DNA of 64,000 nt, from assembly GCF_900111295.1 (NCBI RefSeq), contig NZ_FOGT01000003.1, forward strand, positions 1 through 64,000, in the 5' to 3' direction. Origin of the DNA: Salipaludibacillus aurantiacus (GTDB taxonomy: Bacteria > Bacillota > Bacilli > Bacillales > Salisediminibacteriaceae). The notes below the pieces were generated by a model. That model did no database searches and had not been told where the DNA came from. It saw only the letters and a list, made by a program, of their open reading frames with translations. Position numbers and translations under genes: made by a program. Numbering within the stretch: position 1 is the stretch's first letter; each line of letters opens with the position of its first letter. Below, one piece after another: positions 7,353 through 15,819 of this stretch.

Positions 7353-7538
7353 ATGATATTGGGGATCATCACACTGTTAGTCACAATTTTATCTTTACTT
7401 GGCGGGTATGTTGAATTAAAACGCAAGAACTTCTTTGGAGTAGGCTTTGCAGCCATTTCAGTAGCTGTATTTGGCTGGTTTTCTATCCGTACGTTATTAG
7501 CTGTCATTTTTTTCGGAGGCGGCGGAACTGTCGGTTAA
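7353..7538 (+). CDS. yqgW: DUF2759 membrane protein YqgW
   Basis: The frame is open from 7290, but only the ATG at 7353 has a ribosome site (AAGGAGG, 8 bases upstream), giving a 61-residue protein. It has two hydrophobic segments (about 2-20 and 29-55), starts MILGIITLLVTILSL and ends in a glycine-rich tail. It fits the DUF2759 family (B. subtilis YqgW), function unknown. Neighbours yqgX and yqgV are the same as in B. subtilis. It ends at a strong terminator shared with the convergent operon. Confidence 0.8.
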   Translation: MILGIITLLVTILSLLGGYVELKRKNFFGVGFAAISVAVFGWFSIRTLLAVIFFGGGGTVG

Positions 7539-7551
7539 ACCGTTATAAACT

Positions 7552-7584
7552 AAAACCTGTCCGGATGTCCGGACAGGTTTTTTT
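7552..7584. terminator. Bidirectional terminator after yqgW
   Basis: AAACCTGTCCGG, a two-base loop, then CCGGACAGGTTT with a following T run (7577-7584). It also has an A run on the left, so it can serve the minus-strand operon ending at 7600. Confidence 0.9.
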
Positions 7585-7599
7585 ATGTTTTAATTTTTA

Positions 7600-7908
7600 T
7601 TATTCTCCCAAATTTTTATTTACCGCCTCCACCTTTCCTTTCATGGAAGAAGGTTTGTCCCTTCTGTCATCGATCCGTATATTTGTTGCTACCCTCATAT
7701 GGCCCAACTTAAAGGGCACTTCCTGGATTTCTTTCATTAATTCATATAAATCCTTAATATCACCCTCAATAATTGTACTCATAGGTGTGAGTTCATAAGT
7801 TACAGGCAGCTTGGTTTCTTTTAACAGCCGGTGCACCTCTGTCACTACTTCAGATACACTTGTAGATGCTGAACCTAGCGGCATAATAGTAATATCGGCA
7901 ATAGCCAT
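7600..7908 (-). CDS. yqgV: YqgV, MTH1187-family thiamine-binding protein (internal start)
   Basis: The last 102 codons of the fused frame correspond to a full YqgV (UPF0045/MTH1187 family, PF01910), a small ferredoxin-like-fold protein that tetramerises and binds thiamine or its precursors in characterised members. The start MAIADITIMPLG and the motif ELTPMSTIIEGD are typical. An internal ATG at 7908 preceded by AGAGAGGTG with 6-base spacing would produce it independently of the upstream domain. yqgV is next to yqgW in B. subtilis, as here. Whether the free or fused form dominates cannot be told from sequence. Confidence 0.75.
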   Translation of the reverse strand: MAIADITIMPLGSASTSVSEVVTEVHRLLKETKLPVTYELTPMSTIIEGDIKDLYELMKEIQEVPFKLGHMRVATNIRIDDRRDKPSSMKGKVEAVNKNLGE

Positions 7909-8658
7909 ATGTTTCACCTCTCTCTTTCGTCTTGTTTTTCTGATTTTATACGGAAACTCTTTTAATGCCAGTGTCCGGTAAGCCCTGATGGCAGTCTTCA
8001 CATGCAGATCGTCAGGTTCAGAAGTCGTCACCTGTTTTTGTAAATAACCTGACAAAGAAATGAGCCATTTATGAACAATTGTTTCTTTTGTCCTGTGAAG
8101 CCAGTAGGTCATAAAAGGGAGCAGCAACAGTGCTCCGTAAGTCGCCCTTTCCACTGAAACGCCCCACTCCACCCCATACAGAAAGAATAATAATGTGAGC
8201 GCAGCTGCAAGTATTAAAAAAAGGATGATTACGTTTGTTGAACAATAACGGTTAGTAATATTCGCCTTTTTGATCTCCTTAAGGTGTCTGACCGATACTT
8301 TATCTTTATAACTGAAAACTTTGTGTTCGGCCCCATGATATTTCCTCAATTCTTTAGGGAACCAGAAATGAGTCCCGAACAAAAAATAAACAAGCACATA
8401 CCATGGGAGGCTGACACCCGGCGTTCTTCCAAAAAGATTAAAAATAAATGGAAAGGTGATTAATAAAACTAAAACACCTAAAATGAGATGAAACCATAAA
8501 GGCATCGATAGAAAGACTAACTTTCCTGTATAAAGCATGTTTTTCGGCGTGACAGGTTTTATCCATAGCCGCTCTCTTCCATTGTCATTGTACGAACAAG
8601 CAGCGTATTTTCTCCCGATGAATATAATGCCTTTCTGAAAGGATAGCCCCTTTACCAT
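7600..8658 (-). CDS. Fused frame: DUF1385 (YqhQ-like) membrane protein plus YqgV domain
   Basis: One uninterrupted 352-codon frame holds two domains that are normally separate genes. Residues 1-250 are DUF1385: four hydrophobic segments and the family motif YHGAEHKVFSY (about 106-116), as in YqhQ. Residues 251-352 are a complete MTH1187/YqgV-type protein. No stop codon separates them, so translation from 8658 (ATG after AAAGGGG) would yield a fusion. A ribosome site before the second methionine (AGAGAGGTG, then ATG at 7908) means the C-terminal part is probably also made alone. The N-terminal domain is shorter than YqhQ. Either a true gene fusion or loss of the stop between two overlapping genes explains this. 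DUF1385 function is unknown. Confidence 0.75.
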   Translation of the reverse strand: MVKGLSFQKGIIFIGRKYAACSYNDNGRERLWIKPVTPKNMLYTGKLVFLSMPLWFHLILGVLVLLITFPFIFNLFGRTPGVSLPWYVLVYFLFGTHFWFPKELRKYHGAEHKVFSYKDKVSVRHLKEIKKANITNRYCSTNVIILFLILAAALTLLFFLYGVEWGVSVERATYGALLLLPFMTYWLHRTKETIVHKWLISLSGYLQKQVTTSEPDDLHVKTAIRAYRTLALKEFPYKIRKTRRKREVKHMAIADITIMPLGSASTSVSEVVTEVHRLLKETKLPVTYELTPMSTIIEGDIKDLYELMKEIQEVPFKLGHMRVATNIRIDDRRDKPSSMKGKVEAVNKNLGE

Positions 8659-8672
8659 AAATTCGTGCCCCT

Positions 8673-9224
8673 TTATCCTTCAGTTTCCACTACCCAGTAA
8701 CTTTGAATCTGCTCCTCTTCGAAACGGTCCTTCAGTCGAGAGGTCTCCTCCCCTGTCAATTGGTGCTCAGTCCACGTGTGGTAATATCTTACGACAACAG
8801 CATCCGTTACAGGCTCGGACAATTGAAACGTCACAGTTCCAGCCGGTCCCAGCATTCTGTTATCCTGCATTTCATTTGGAAAAACAGCAACTGCGCCTTC
8901 TGCTGAAAAAAACCACTCTTCTCCTTCATATACAGGGGCGTCCCCTTGAAAAAGCGTCGTTTCCGAATGAATTACTTCGTTGTTACCATCCTCGTATACA
9001 AGTTCAATATAATCATTACCATGAAGCCCGTCTTCCGGAAAATCATTCCATTGCCAGTCGACTTTAACGGTGTCTTCCGCCACTTTTTCCATATGAACAG
9101 AGACAGCGTTTTTTAAATTTTCATTTGAGATCGTCTCTGTCCCGCCAAGACTTAAATAACCGAAAATAAATAAACCTACCATAACTGAGAAAGGCAGCAA
9201 TAAAACAATCTTATTTTCTTTCAT
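8673..9224 (-). CDS. Exported hypothetical protein
   Basis: I do not recognise this 183-residue protein. It has an N-terminal hydrophobic segment (about residues 6-26) preceded by MKENK, a signal anchor without a lipobox, followed by a mainly beta, acidic extracellular domain with several aromatic WxW/YY pairs and no cysteines. It lies between the fetB permease gene and the DUF1385-YqgV frame, all on the minus strand with gaps of 14 bases, so it is probably cotranscribed. A protein outside the membrane, negatively charged, fits a halo- or alkaliphilic cell. Confidence 0.7.
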   Translation of the reverse strand: MKENKIVLLLPFSVMVGLFIFGYLSLGGTETISNENLKNAVSVHMEKVAEDTVKVDWQWNDFPEDGLHGNDYIELVYEDGNNEVIHSETTLFQGDAPVYEGEEWFFSAEGAVAVFPNEMQDNRMLGPAGTVTFQLSEPVTDAVVVRYYHTWTEHQLTGEETSRLKDRFEEEQIQSYWVVETEG

Positions 9225-9238
9225 AATTAAAAACTCCT

Positions 9239-10009
9239 TTAATTTTCCTCAATCTTTATCATCTGCTGGTTTTCATTAAAGAAAAACCGGTAAAAAATAA
9301 TGGTGACGAACATGGCGCTTAAAGAAACTGAAGCGAATATGCTTAATGATATAACAATTTGAAACCTTATGGCTTCAATAGGCGCCACCCCTCCAAGTAT
9401 AAGTCCTGTCATCATCCCAGGCAATTGAACAAGACCGATTGTCTTAAGGCCATCCACGTTTGGAATCATCGAAGATTTAACAATTTTCCTTACAAGTATT
9501 TTAGAAGCTTGTTCCGGTTTAGCCCCGAGAGCAAGGGCGGCCGTAATCTTACTTTCTCCCTCTTTAAATTCACTTTTCATTCTTTCCAATGCCAGCCCTA
9601 TCGCCACCATACTGTTGCCGATCACCATCCCGCTCATTGGAATAACCTGATCAGGCTGAAATGAAATCATCTGAAAACCGAGCCACATCGCAAGCACGAA
9701 TATTTCAATAATAACAATAATGCAAAGGGTTATTGGCCTGACATAAGGAATACCAGTCCCTTTTTTACTTGCATGAAATGCCGCGACGAGTATCATGACA
9801 GTCAGCATAATGGTAATACCAGTCAAAGGCTCCAATGAAAATAAGTATGTAAGAATATAACCAATAAGAAACAGCTGAACGATCCCTCTAAAGGAAGACC
9901 AAAGAATGGGTCCACTTAATCCTAACGAATATAAGTAAGAGAGAGAAACTGGAATCAGAACAAAAAATATTAGAAAAAACATAGACAAGTTAGAAATCTC
10001 CGGTGCCAT
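9239..10009 (-). CDS. fetB: FetB-type ABC transporter permease (UPF0014)
   Basis: A 256-residue integral membrane protein with about seven hydrophobic segments, of the YbbM/FetB family (PF03649). In E. coli FetAB exports iron and helps resist oxidative stress. The conserved loop ALALGAKPEQASK and the signature IGLVQLPGMMTGLILGG are clear. It follows the ATPase gene by 10 bases, so the two form one operon, with an exported protein gene downstream. The substrate here is inferred from the family only. Confidence 0.85.
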   Translation of the reverse strand: MAPEISNLSMFFLIFFVLIPVSLSYLYSLGLSGPILWSSFRGIVQLFLIGYILTYLFSLEPLTGITIMLTVMILVAAFHASKKGTGIPYVRPITLCIIVIIEIFVLAMWLGFQMISFQPDQVIPMSGMVIGNSMVAIGLALERMKSEFKEGESKITAALALGAKPEQASKILVRKIVKSSMIPNVDGLKTIGLVQLPGMMTGLILGGVAPIEAIRFQIVISLSIFASVSLSAMFVTIIFYRFFFNENQQMIKIEEN

Positions 10010-10019
10010 GGGATCTTAT

Positions 10020-10724
10020 TCACTCCTTTAAAAACGCTTGAAGGCGTCCGCTTTGCGGGTCAGTCAGAAGGCGCCTTGTATCACCTTGTTCCACAATCTC
10101 CCTGTTATACATGAAAAACGTACGGTCTCCCAGCCTTTTCGCTTGTTTTATATCATGAGTTACCATTAAAACAGCTTTTACTTCTTTGGATACGATACCT
10201 TTTATAAATTGTTCAATGACTTCCACGTTTTTAACATCAAGGGCACTTGTCACCTCATCTAACAAGAGGACTTCTGGCCGATTGGCAAGCGTTCTTGCGA
10301 AAGCAACTCTTTGCTGCTCCCCTCCAGACAATTCTCTCACGTCTTTAGACAAAAAGTCAGTCGGTAATTTCACGATTTCCAACAGCTTTTTTCCCTCTTC
10401 ATGTTCCCATTCGTTGAATAAGGAAGGTCCGAATTTTAAGTTGTCTTCTACAGTGCCTTCAAACAAAGATGACGACTGAAAAACCATCCCTATCCGTTTG
10501 CGAAGTTGTTCAATTTTGTATTCTTTTATATTTTTATTATAGAAAAAAATCTGACCGGTTTCAGGATCCGCCAGACGGTTTAATAACTTAAGCAAGCTGC
10601 TTTTTCCTGCACCGGAAGGGCCGATCAAAGTAATGATTTCACCTTCCGACACATTAAAATTGATGTTTCTGAGAAAGTCCGATTGGACGTTTGACGCTTC
10701 TAAAACAGGTATAGGAGCCCCCAT
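10020..10724 (-). CDS. fetA: FetA-type ABC transporter ATP-binding protein
   Basis: A 234-residue ABC ATPase with Walker A GPSGAGKSS (35-43), Q-loop MVFQSS, signature LSGGEQQR, Walker B VLLLDEVTSALD and the switch histidine in VTHDIKQ. Together with the adjacent UPF0014 permease it forms a FetAB/YbbLM-type exporter, for which iron is the known substrate in E. coli. The gene is the first of a minus-strand operon that continues into fetB and probably the exported protein gene. No iron-responsive operator is obvious upstream. Confidence 0.85.
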   Translation of the reverse strand: MGAPIPVLEASNVQSDFLRNINFNVSEGEIITLIGPSGAGKSSLLKLLNRLADPETGQIFFYNKNIKEYKIEQLRKRIGMVFQSSSLFEGTVEDNLKFGPSLFNEWEHEEGKKLLEIVKLPTDFLSKDVRELSGGEQQRVAFARTLANRPEVLLLDEVTSALDVKNVEVIEQFIKGIVSKEVKAVLMVTHDIKQAKRLGDRTFFMYNREIVEQGDTRRLLTDPQSGRLQAFLKE

Positions 10725-10800
10725 AAGCTAGACATCCTTTCATTTATCGCATATAAAATAAAGAGAGAATTGAAAACCCGCTCCAATCCTCTCCTGATAT

Positions 10801-11772
10801 TTATAAAGATGTGGTTTTTTGTCTGGCCAGCCATGCTGCGCCTATGACTCCGGCATCGTTCCCAAGAGTGGCAATGTTTATATTTGTCTCAGCTGCTATC
10901 TTCGGAATTGAGAACTGTTTAAACGCTTCTATCACATTATCAGTTAAAATGGAGCCGGCTTTGGAGACGCCTCCTCCAAGGACAATCGTTTCCGGGTTTA
11001 GGGCATTGGCAAGATTGGCCAGCGCAAAACCTAAATGTGTACTTGACTCTTTCACCACTTTAAGAGCTGTTTCATCGCCTTTTTTAGCTCCATCAAACAC
11101 GTCTTTTGCCGTCACTGTTCCCGATTCAGTTAAAATATCATTTAAATATCCTGTTTTATATTCTTCCGCAGCTTCCCGCCCCAGTCTTGCAATTCCTGTA
11201 GCAGAAGACACAGTTTCAAGACAGCCTTTCTTTCCGCAATTACACGGGGCACCTTCGCTTTTTACTGCAGTTATATGCCCGATTTCCCCGGCTAACCCGC
11301 TTTCGCCATGAATGATCTCACCGCCGGCAATAATTCCTCCTCCGACACCAGTACCAAGTGTAACCGCGAGCAGGTTGTCAGCTCCTTCACCGGCCCCTTT
11401 CCATTTCTCTCCTCCAGCAGCTAAATTAGCATCATTATCAACAATTACCGGTATATGTAACAGTGTTTCAAGTTCACTCTTTATCCCGTAATTTTTCCAC
11501 CCTAAATTCACTGCTTCAATAATTACTCCATTTTCTACATCTATGTAGCCCGGTGCTCCGACACCCGCGGCAGTCAGTTGATCAGGAGTAAGGCCGAGAA
11601 CTGCAGCCCTGTTATGAATTGATTCTGCGATTTCCTTAATAATATATTTTCCATTGTCCGTTCGGTTAGTTGTAATTTCCCATTTGTCTGTAATGTGCCC
11701 TTCATGTGTGATGAAAGCTAATTTTACCGTTGTCCCGCCAATATCGGCGCCAATAAATAAAGGTTTTTTCAT
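10801..11772 (-). CDS. glcK: ROK-family glucokinase GlcK
   Basis: Glucokinase phosphorylates free cytosolic glucose, supplementing the PTS. The protein has the ATP-binding loop GADIGGTTVKLAF at its N-terminus, the catalytic NDANLAA motif, LGTGVGGGI, the EIGHI metal-binding histidine and the ROK zinc motif CNCGKKGCLE. It ends ALGNDAGVIGAAWLA as in B. subtilis GlcK. The frame is open to a TTG at 11793, but the ATG at 11772 follows GGAGAAGGAT and gives 323 residues, the family's usual length. yqgQ lies upstream as in B. subtilis (yqgQ-glcK), 90 bases away. Confidence 0.93.
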   Translation of the reverse strand: MKKPLFIGADIGGTTVKLAFITHEGHITDKWEITTNRTDNGKYIIKEIAESIHNRAAVLGLTPDQLTAAGVGAPGYIDVENGVIIEAVNLGWKNYGIKSELETLLHIPVIVDNDANLAAGGEKWKGAGEGADNLLAVTLGTGVGGGIIAGGEIIHGESGLAGEIGHITAVKSEGAPCNCGKKGCLETVSSATGIARLGREAAEEYKTGYLNDILTESGTVTAKDVFDGAKKGDETALKVVKESSTHLGFALANLANALNPETIVLGGGVSKAGSILTDNVIEAFKQFSIPKIAAETNINIATLGNDAGVIGAAWLARQKTTSL

Positions 11773-11865
11773 TGTCACATCATCCTTCTCCAACTTTTTC
11801 TACGGCTCTATTGTACCACGGCTTCCTGCACGCCACCCTGTATGTGATGAACATTTATAAAACAT

Positions 11866-12060
11866 TTAGTGTTCTTTTCCGCGTGACCCTTCCTTTATTA
11901 TGACAAGTTTTGCGTCCCGGTAAAACCGGGCATCAACCAGACCAAGCCGATATAATTCCTGCACTTCTTCCTCAACCAGGTCCAGATCGGCTTCCTTATC
12001 GCCTGTATAAATATATCCACGGTATGTTCTTATATGCTGGATAAGCTCAAAATAAGTCAT
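11866..12060 (-). CDS. yqgQ: YqgQ family protein (DUF910)
   Basis: A small cytosolic helical protein of the YqgQ family (PF06014) with the motif TGDKEADLDLVEEEVQELY. Structures in the family show a three-helix bundle with possible nucleic-acid binding, but function is unknown. Two starts are possible; the ATG at 12060 has TTAGGAG 8 bases upstream and yields 64 residues, close to B. subtilis YqgQ, whereas the one at 12087 lacks a site. It precedes glcK in the same direction, as in B. subtilis. Confidence 0.85.
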   Translation of the reverse strand: MTYFELIQHIRTYRGYIYTGDKEADLDLVEEEVQELYRLGLVDARFYRDAKLVIIKEGSRGKEH

Positions 12061-12118
12061 ATTAAAGGCTCCTAACTGTTCATTCATTAACAGGGAAGTC
12101 TCCCGGCCACTTTACTTA

Positions 12119-12631
12119 TTATAACAGTTTTAGAACGGCTAATAATAGAAAAAGGATAAGAGGCAGAAAATGAATAAAAGCAACGTATTTGAAAGAAATA
12201 AACAGTTTAATCATTAACAGGAAGCCAGCAATCATTGCAGCCACTCCTAAAGGAACAAGCAATAAAAGAAACCAGGCAGAAAACCCGAAAGCGGCGAATT
12301 CCATCCCTAAAAGGAAAAAAAATACCCCGATTACGATTAAATGGATATGCTTTTTGTAAGGGAGGTATCCATAGGACGGGTGGTGCAGACTAAAAAGCAG
12401 TAAAATAATTACAAAACACATGATAAACAGTAAAATTTTAAATAGCAGCACAGGGAGCCAGAAGAAAAATGCGGCTCCAATGATCAACCCGAATACTAAA
12501 GGAAGTATTGAAATACATCCTGCTATAACCATTAACACAGGGAAAGGGGATCTCCCTTTTGCAGCCGGAAGCATACCAATAATAAAGCACGCTAAAAAAA
12601 TGGTGAATATTTCTCCAATAAATTGTAACAT
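12119..12631 (-). CDS. Integral membrane protein, function unknown
   Basis: A 170-residue, extremely hydrophobic protein with five to six predicted transmembrane helices and almost no soluble part except a loop near LHHPSYGYLPYKKH (about 102-115). I do not recognise the family. It lies upstream of yqgQ on the same strand (58-base gap to the chosen yqgQ start) and is divergent from the YueI-like gene. A ribosome site (AAGGAGGG) precedes the ATG. Confidence 0.7.
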   Translation of the reverse strand: MLQFIGEIFTIFLACFIIGMLPAAKGRSPFPVLMVIAGCISILPLVFGLIIGAAFFFWLPVLLFKILLFIMCFVIILLLFSLHHPSYGYLPYKKHIHLIVIGVFFFLLGMEFAAFGFSAWFLLLLVPLGVAAMIAGFLLMIKLFISFKYVAFIHFLPLILFLLLAVLKLL

Positions 12632-12695
12632 AGCAAAAACCCTCCTTAATTTCTAATGTATGTCCTAAAAGGGTATTTAAGGACTGTCATTTCAT

Positions 12696-12725
12696 TTGAT
12701 AGAAAGGGTTTACACTTGATATACT
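12696..12725 (+). promoter_or_regulatory. Probable sigmaA promoter of the yueI-like gene
   Basis: TTGATA (12696-12701), 18 bases, TATACT (12720-12725), 46 bases before the start codon at 12772. Confidence 0.55.
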
Positions 12726-12771
12726 GTTTAAACATACAGGAAGTCTAATAGAGAGAAAGAGGGAACAAATT

Positions 12772-13170
12772 ATGTCTCAACAGAAATTAGAAGATATTCT
12801 TAAACAAGGCATCTATGGCTCACCTCAAATAAGGCCTGATGAGAAAAAACTGTTTTTAAGCACGTATTCGGAAAGAGTCTATTTAGCATTAACTAAATCC
12901 CAAGTCAGACATAAAGTCATTTATGCAAAAGCTGAACAGACGATGCAAGCGAAAAAAGACGCCCATTTATATATTAACGGGGGCCTTAATTACCAGTATT
13001 ACAGTAAATACATCCAGTCAGCTAATAAAAATTCCATTCCTTTTACTATTGTGAACGATGGGCAAAATTCCCCTTTAGGGATTGTTCTGGCATCAGAACG
13101 TTCAGCCGTTAATAATGAAGATCACATGTTTATTAATGATGATCTTTATAAGGATGATATGGGCGATTAA
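12772..13170 (+). CDS. YueI family protein (DUF1694)
   Basis: A 132-residue cytosolic protein of the DUF1694/YueI family (PF07997). Typical features are the N-terminal GIYGSPQIRPDEKKLFLSTYSERV block, the central INGGLNYQYYSKYI and FTIVND-x7-GIVLAS. Its fold resembles ribosomal protein L7Ae-type ligand-binding proteins, but no function is established. A GAGGGA site precedes the ATG. It is a single gene with its own promoter and terminator. Confidence 0.85.
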   Translation: MSQQKLEDILKQGIYGSPQIRPDEKKLFLSTYSERVYLALTKSQVRHKVIYAKAEQTMQAKKDAHLYINGGLNYQYYSKYIQSANKNSIPFTIVNDGQNSPLGIVLASERSAVNNEDHMFINDDLYKDDMGD

Positions 13171-13181
13171 TTCGAAAAAGC

Positions 13182-13208
13182 GAGGACCCTCAAAGGGTTC
13201 TCTTTTTA
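13182..13208 (+). terminator. Terminator of the yueI-like gene
   Basis: GAGGACCCT, a three-base loop, AGGGTTCTC, then TTTTT; starts 12 bases past the stop codon. Confidence 0.8.
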
Positions 13209-13321
13209 TTTCCCTTAAAACAATCCATCATTATACCGAAGCACCAATGGTGAAAGACATAAATGACTCTCTTGAAGCATATAAAAAAAATAGATGTGCT
13301 TGTCTGCAAGGAGGATAATTT

Positions 13322-14239
13322 ATGTTTAAAAAAATGAACAAACATTTTTATAAAATTTTTTTCTTCTCATTTACCGCTGCCGTCATTCTTTCTTTTACAT
13401 CCTTTTCACAATGGACATTTATGAATGAAGTATTTATTTTTTTTCCTGAGGATGAACAGGTTTTTTTCAGGGAAGCCAAAACTGAATTAGACTTGCTAAG
13501 CAAAAAGGATGATGACGAATACACACTTAAATGGTCGTTTGCCTCTGAAACAAATAAGCCTGCTTTTCTAAGGAAAGATATGTCTATACTTTTTGACAAT
13601 GGCATATTTGCAGGGGCGAGAAAACAGTCATTAAAAGATCAGCTGTTTATAGAAGAGGCGGGCACTTTTGAAGGTGAAGACAGCGGAAGGTATAATGCCA
13701 TAACATTTCATCATGCTGAACTTCATTACCCTGAAGACATTTATAAAAGCAAACATACATGGAGTAAAGACCAGCTTTATGTGATTGATTCCCCGCTGAC
13801 TCCATTATATTCATTTAAAGAAGCGGACACTGAAGAAGATGCCCAGAGCAAGAAAATATTGGATTCGATCATTGACCAGCAAATGGGCTATGTACTGGAA
13901 GGTTTATTGGAAGAGTTTCAAATCTCTGCAGAAGATTATTACCTGTTTACCCTGCTCGATTTACCCGATTATTTAAATACGCCTCTTCCCGGTTTAACAG
14001 AAAAAGAGACTTTCGCCGTATTAGGACGCTTATGGGAAGGCTTATACAGATACTATATTCTAGGAATTAATACATTCACTGAGGAAAGTTACTCCCCTGA
14101 GGGCAACAGTATTCCTCATATTTTACTTCATAAAGAAGGAACCCACCTTTTAATTCTTTATGAAACAAAAGATGGGTCCCGGCAGCAGCTGCTGCAGATG
14201 ATTCCAAAAGAAGATCCTGCAGCGGATCAGGAAGATTAA
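13322..14239 (+). CDS. Secreted or membrane-anchored hypothetical protein
   Basis: I do not recognise this 305-residue protein. It begins with a basic N-terminus and a hydrophobic segment (about residues 11-30) typical of a signal anchor, followed by a large acidic domain without cysteines. AAGGAGGAT lies 7 bases before the ATG, so the start is firm. It converges on gluP with overlapping stop codons (14236-14239). It occupies the place between yqgQ-glcK and gluP; no matching B. subtilis gene comes to mind. Confidence 0.75.
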   Translation: MFKKMNKHFYKIFFFSFTAAVILSFTSFSQWTFMNEVFIFFPEDEQVFFREAKTELDLLSKKDDDEYTLKWSFASETNKPAFLRKDMSILFDNGIFAGARKQSLKDQLFIEEAGTFEGEDSGRYNAITFHHAELHYPEDIYKSKHTWSKDQLYVIDSPLTPLYSFKEADTEEDAQSKKILDSIIDQQMGYVLEGLLEEFQISAEDYYLFTLLDLPDYLNTPLPGLTEKETFAVLGRLWEGLYRYYILGINTFTEESYSPEGNSIPHILLHKEGTHLLILYETKDGSRQQLLQMIPKEDPAADQED

Positions 14240-15819
14240 TTAAGATCTTCAAGTTCAGATTTGAGATCCTGGTAGTCATTATTGCCAGGGTCGGCCTCCA
14301 GGGCCTGTTCTACCCTCTCTAAAGCTTCTTCGTATGAGCCTTCCTCGTAGTAAATTAAAGCGAGGTTATATTGAGCTTCGTGAAACCCCGGATAATCATT
14401 AACCAGTTGTTCAAGATTATCTTTAGCCTCTTCAATCTCTCCCGTACGGATTTGAGTATATGAGAGTAAAAAGGCTGCCTCCCGCAAGATTCTGTCATCC
14501 GTTATATACTGAGTGCCTTCCTCGAATTGATTAAGAAAATGAAGGGCTGTCTCATAGTCTCCAGCTTCTGCAGATTCACGGGCCATCTGGTAGTAAATGA
14601 CATAAATTCTCTCCGATTCCGCATCCTGGCTGTACCCGGCCAACAGCAGAATGGCCGACCCTGTCACAGCAGCCAGAAGTGCCAGAGTTTTAGACCTGGC
14701 TCCTTTTTGTTTAGGCAGCCCAACTATAGCCGAGCCTGCAAACCCTCCGATTAATCCTCCAATATGGGCGCCGTTATCCACCATCGGCACTAAAAAACCA
14801 AAGGCGAGATTAATTACGAGAATAACGATTACATTCATCCCCATCGTACGAAAAAAAAGACGCTTATGAATCAGGCCAAAATACAAGAGCGCCCCAAAAC
14901 AGCCAAAAATGGCACCGCTCGCCCCTGCCGATACATTATCATTAAATACAAAACTTGAAACAGAGCCTATAAACCCTGCTAAAAAATAAATAATGATAAA
15001 ACGACTCGTACCAAAGATGCGCTCCACTGCCCCGCCTAAATAGAATAAAGCAAGGGAATTCATAAATAAATGCAAGAAACCTATATGTAAAAACATCGCA
15101 CTGAAAAACCGCCACCATTCCCCTTCTAATATAAGAGGGTCAAACTTGGCCCCGAATTGTATCAAACTCAACGTACTGGTTGTAGAGCCCGCCATTTCCA
15201 CAAGACCGAACACCAATAAAATAATGCCTAATAAAAGAAAAGTAAAATAGGGTTTCCCGAAAAGGAAAACGCCTTTTTCAGTTTCCTCCTGTTTCCGTAA
15301 CGATTGTTTCACATTGTATTTTAGTGTCCTGAGTAAATGTTCTTCCTGTTCGTCGTCTTCAATATAACTTTCAGGCAGATAAGGGGGCATTTCCTTCAGT
15401 TTCCACTCTGTAGCAATAGGAAATAAGCGGTTTTTCAAATCACCTAATGGGATGATCAAGGTTCGGAACTGTTTTTTTCCGCCCGCAGTCAAAGGAAGTG
15501 CTTCATTCGTGTACCGTTCATAATCATCTACAGGCAGATAAGCTGATAAGATTACATTGGTGACGTTAGCCTGTCTTAAACCAAGACGCTTCCTCACTTG
15601 CTGTGCTCTTTCTTTAATTTTTTCTATATCCCTTTGCAGCTGGTTGCTCCAGTCATAGTTTTTAAGAGCCAGCCTGATCAAATGGTAAGGTTTTTGGCGG
15701 TCATCTTCGATCCAGGCTGTTTCTTCACGTTCATTAAGGTGAACAAGCCTCATTCCTTCCCGGTTAATTAAATGGTGAAGGGTTTCCCAAAACCTGATCG
15801 ATTGGGTCAACGCATTCAT
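14236..15819 (-). CDS. gluP: Rhomboid intramembrane serine protease GluP
   Basis: GluP (YqgP) is a membrane-embedded protease; in B. subtilis it cuts the magnesium transporter MgtE and works with FtsH. The 527-residue protein has the family's three parts: an N-terminal cytoplasmic domain (1-185), the rhomboid core (about 187-375) with HLFMNS, the catalytic GASG loop (Ser301) and AHIGG (His352), and a C-terminal region with TPR-like helices (about 395-525). All catalytic residues are present. It overlaps the upstream HAD gene by 4 bases (ATGA), showing translational coupling. Confidence 0.95.
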   Translation of the reverse strand: MNALTQSIRFWETLHHLINREGMRLVHLNEREETAWIEDDRQKPYHLIRLALKNYDWSNQLQRDIEKIKERAQQVRKRLGLRQANVTNVILSAYLPVDDYERYTNEALPLTAGGKKQFRTLIIPLGDLKNRLFPIATEWKLKEMPPYLPESYIEDDEQEEHLLRTLKYNVKQSLRKQEETEKGVFLFGKPYFTFLLLGIILLVFGLVEMAGSTTSTLSLIQFGAKFDPLILEGEWWRFFSAMFLHIGFLHLFMNSLALFYLGGAVERIFGTSRFIIIYFLAGFIGSVSSFVFNDNVSAGASGAIFGCFGALLYFGLIHKRLFFRTMGMNVIVILVINLAFGFLVPMVDNGAHIGGLIGGFAGSAIVGLPKQKGARSKTLALLAAVTGSAILLLAGYSQDAESERIYVIYYQMARESAEAGDYETALHFLNQFEEGTQYITDDRILREAAFLLSYTQIRTGEIEEAKDNLEQLVNDYPGFHEAQYNLALIYYEEGSYEEALERVEQALEADPGNNDYQDLKSELEDLN

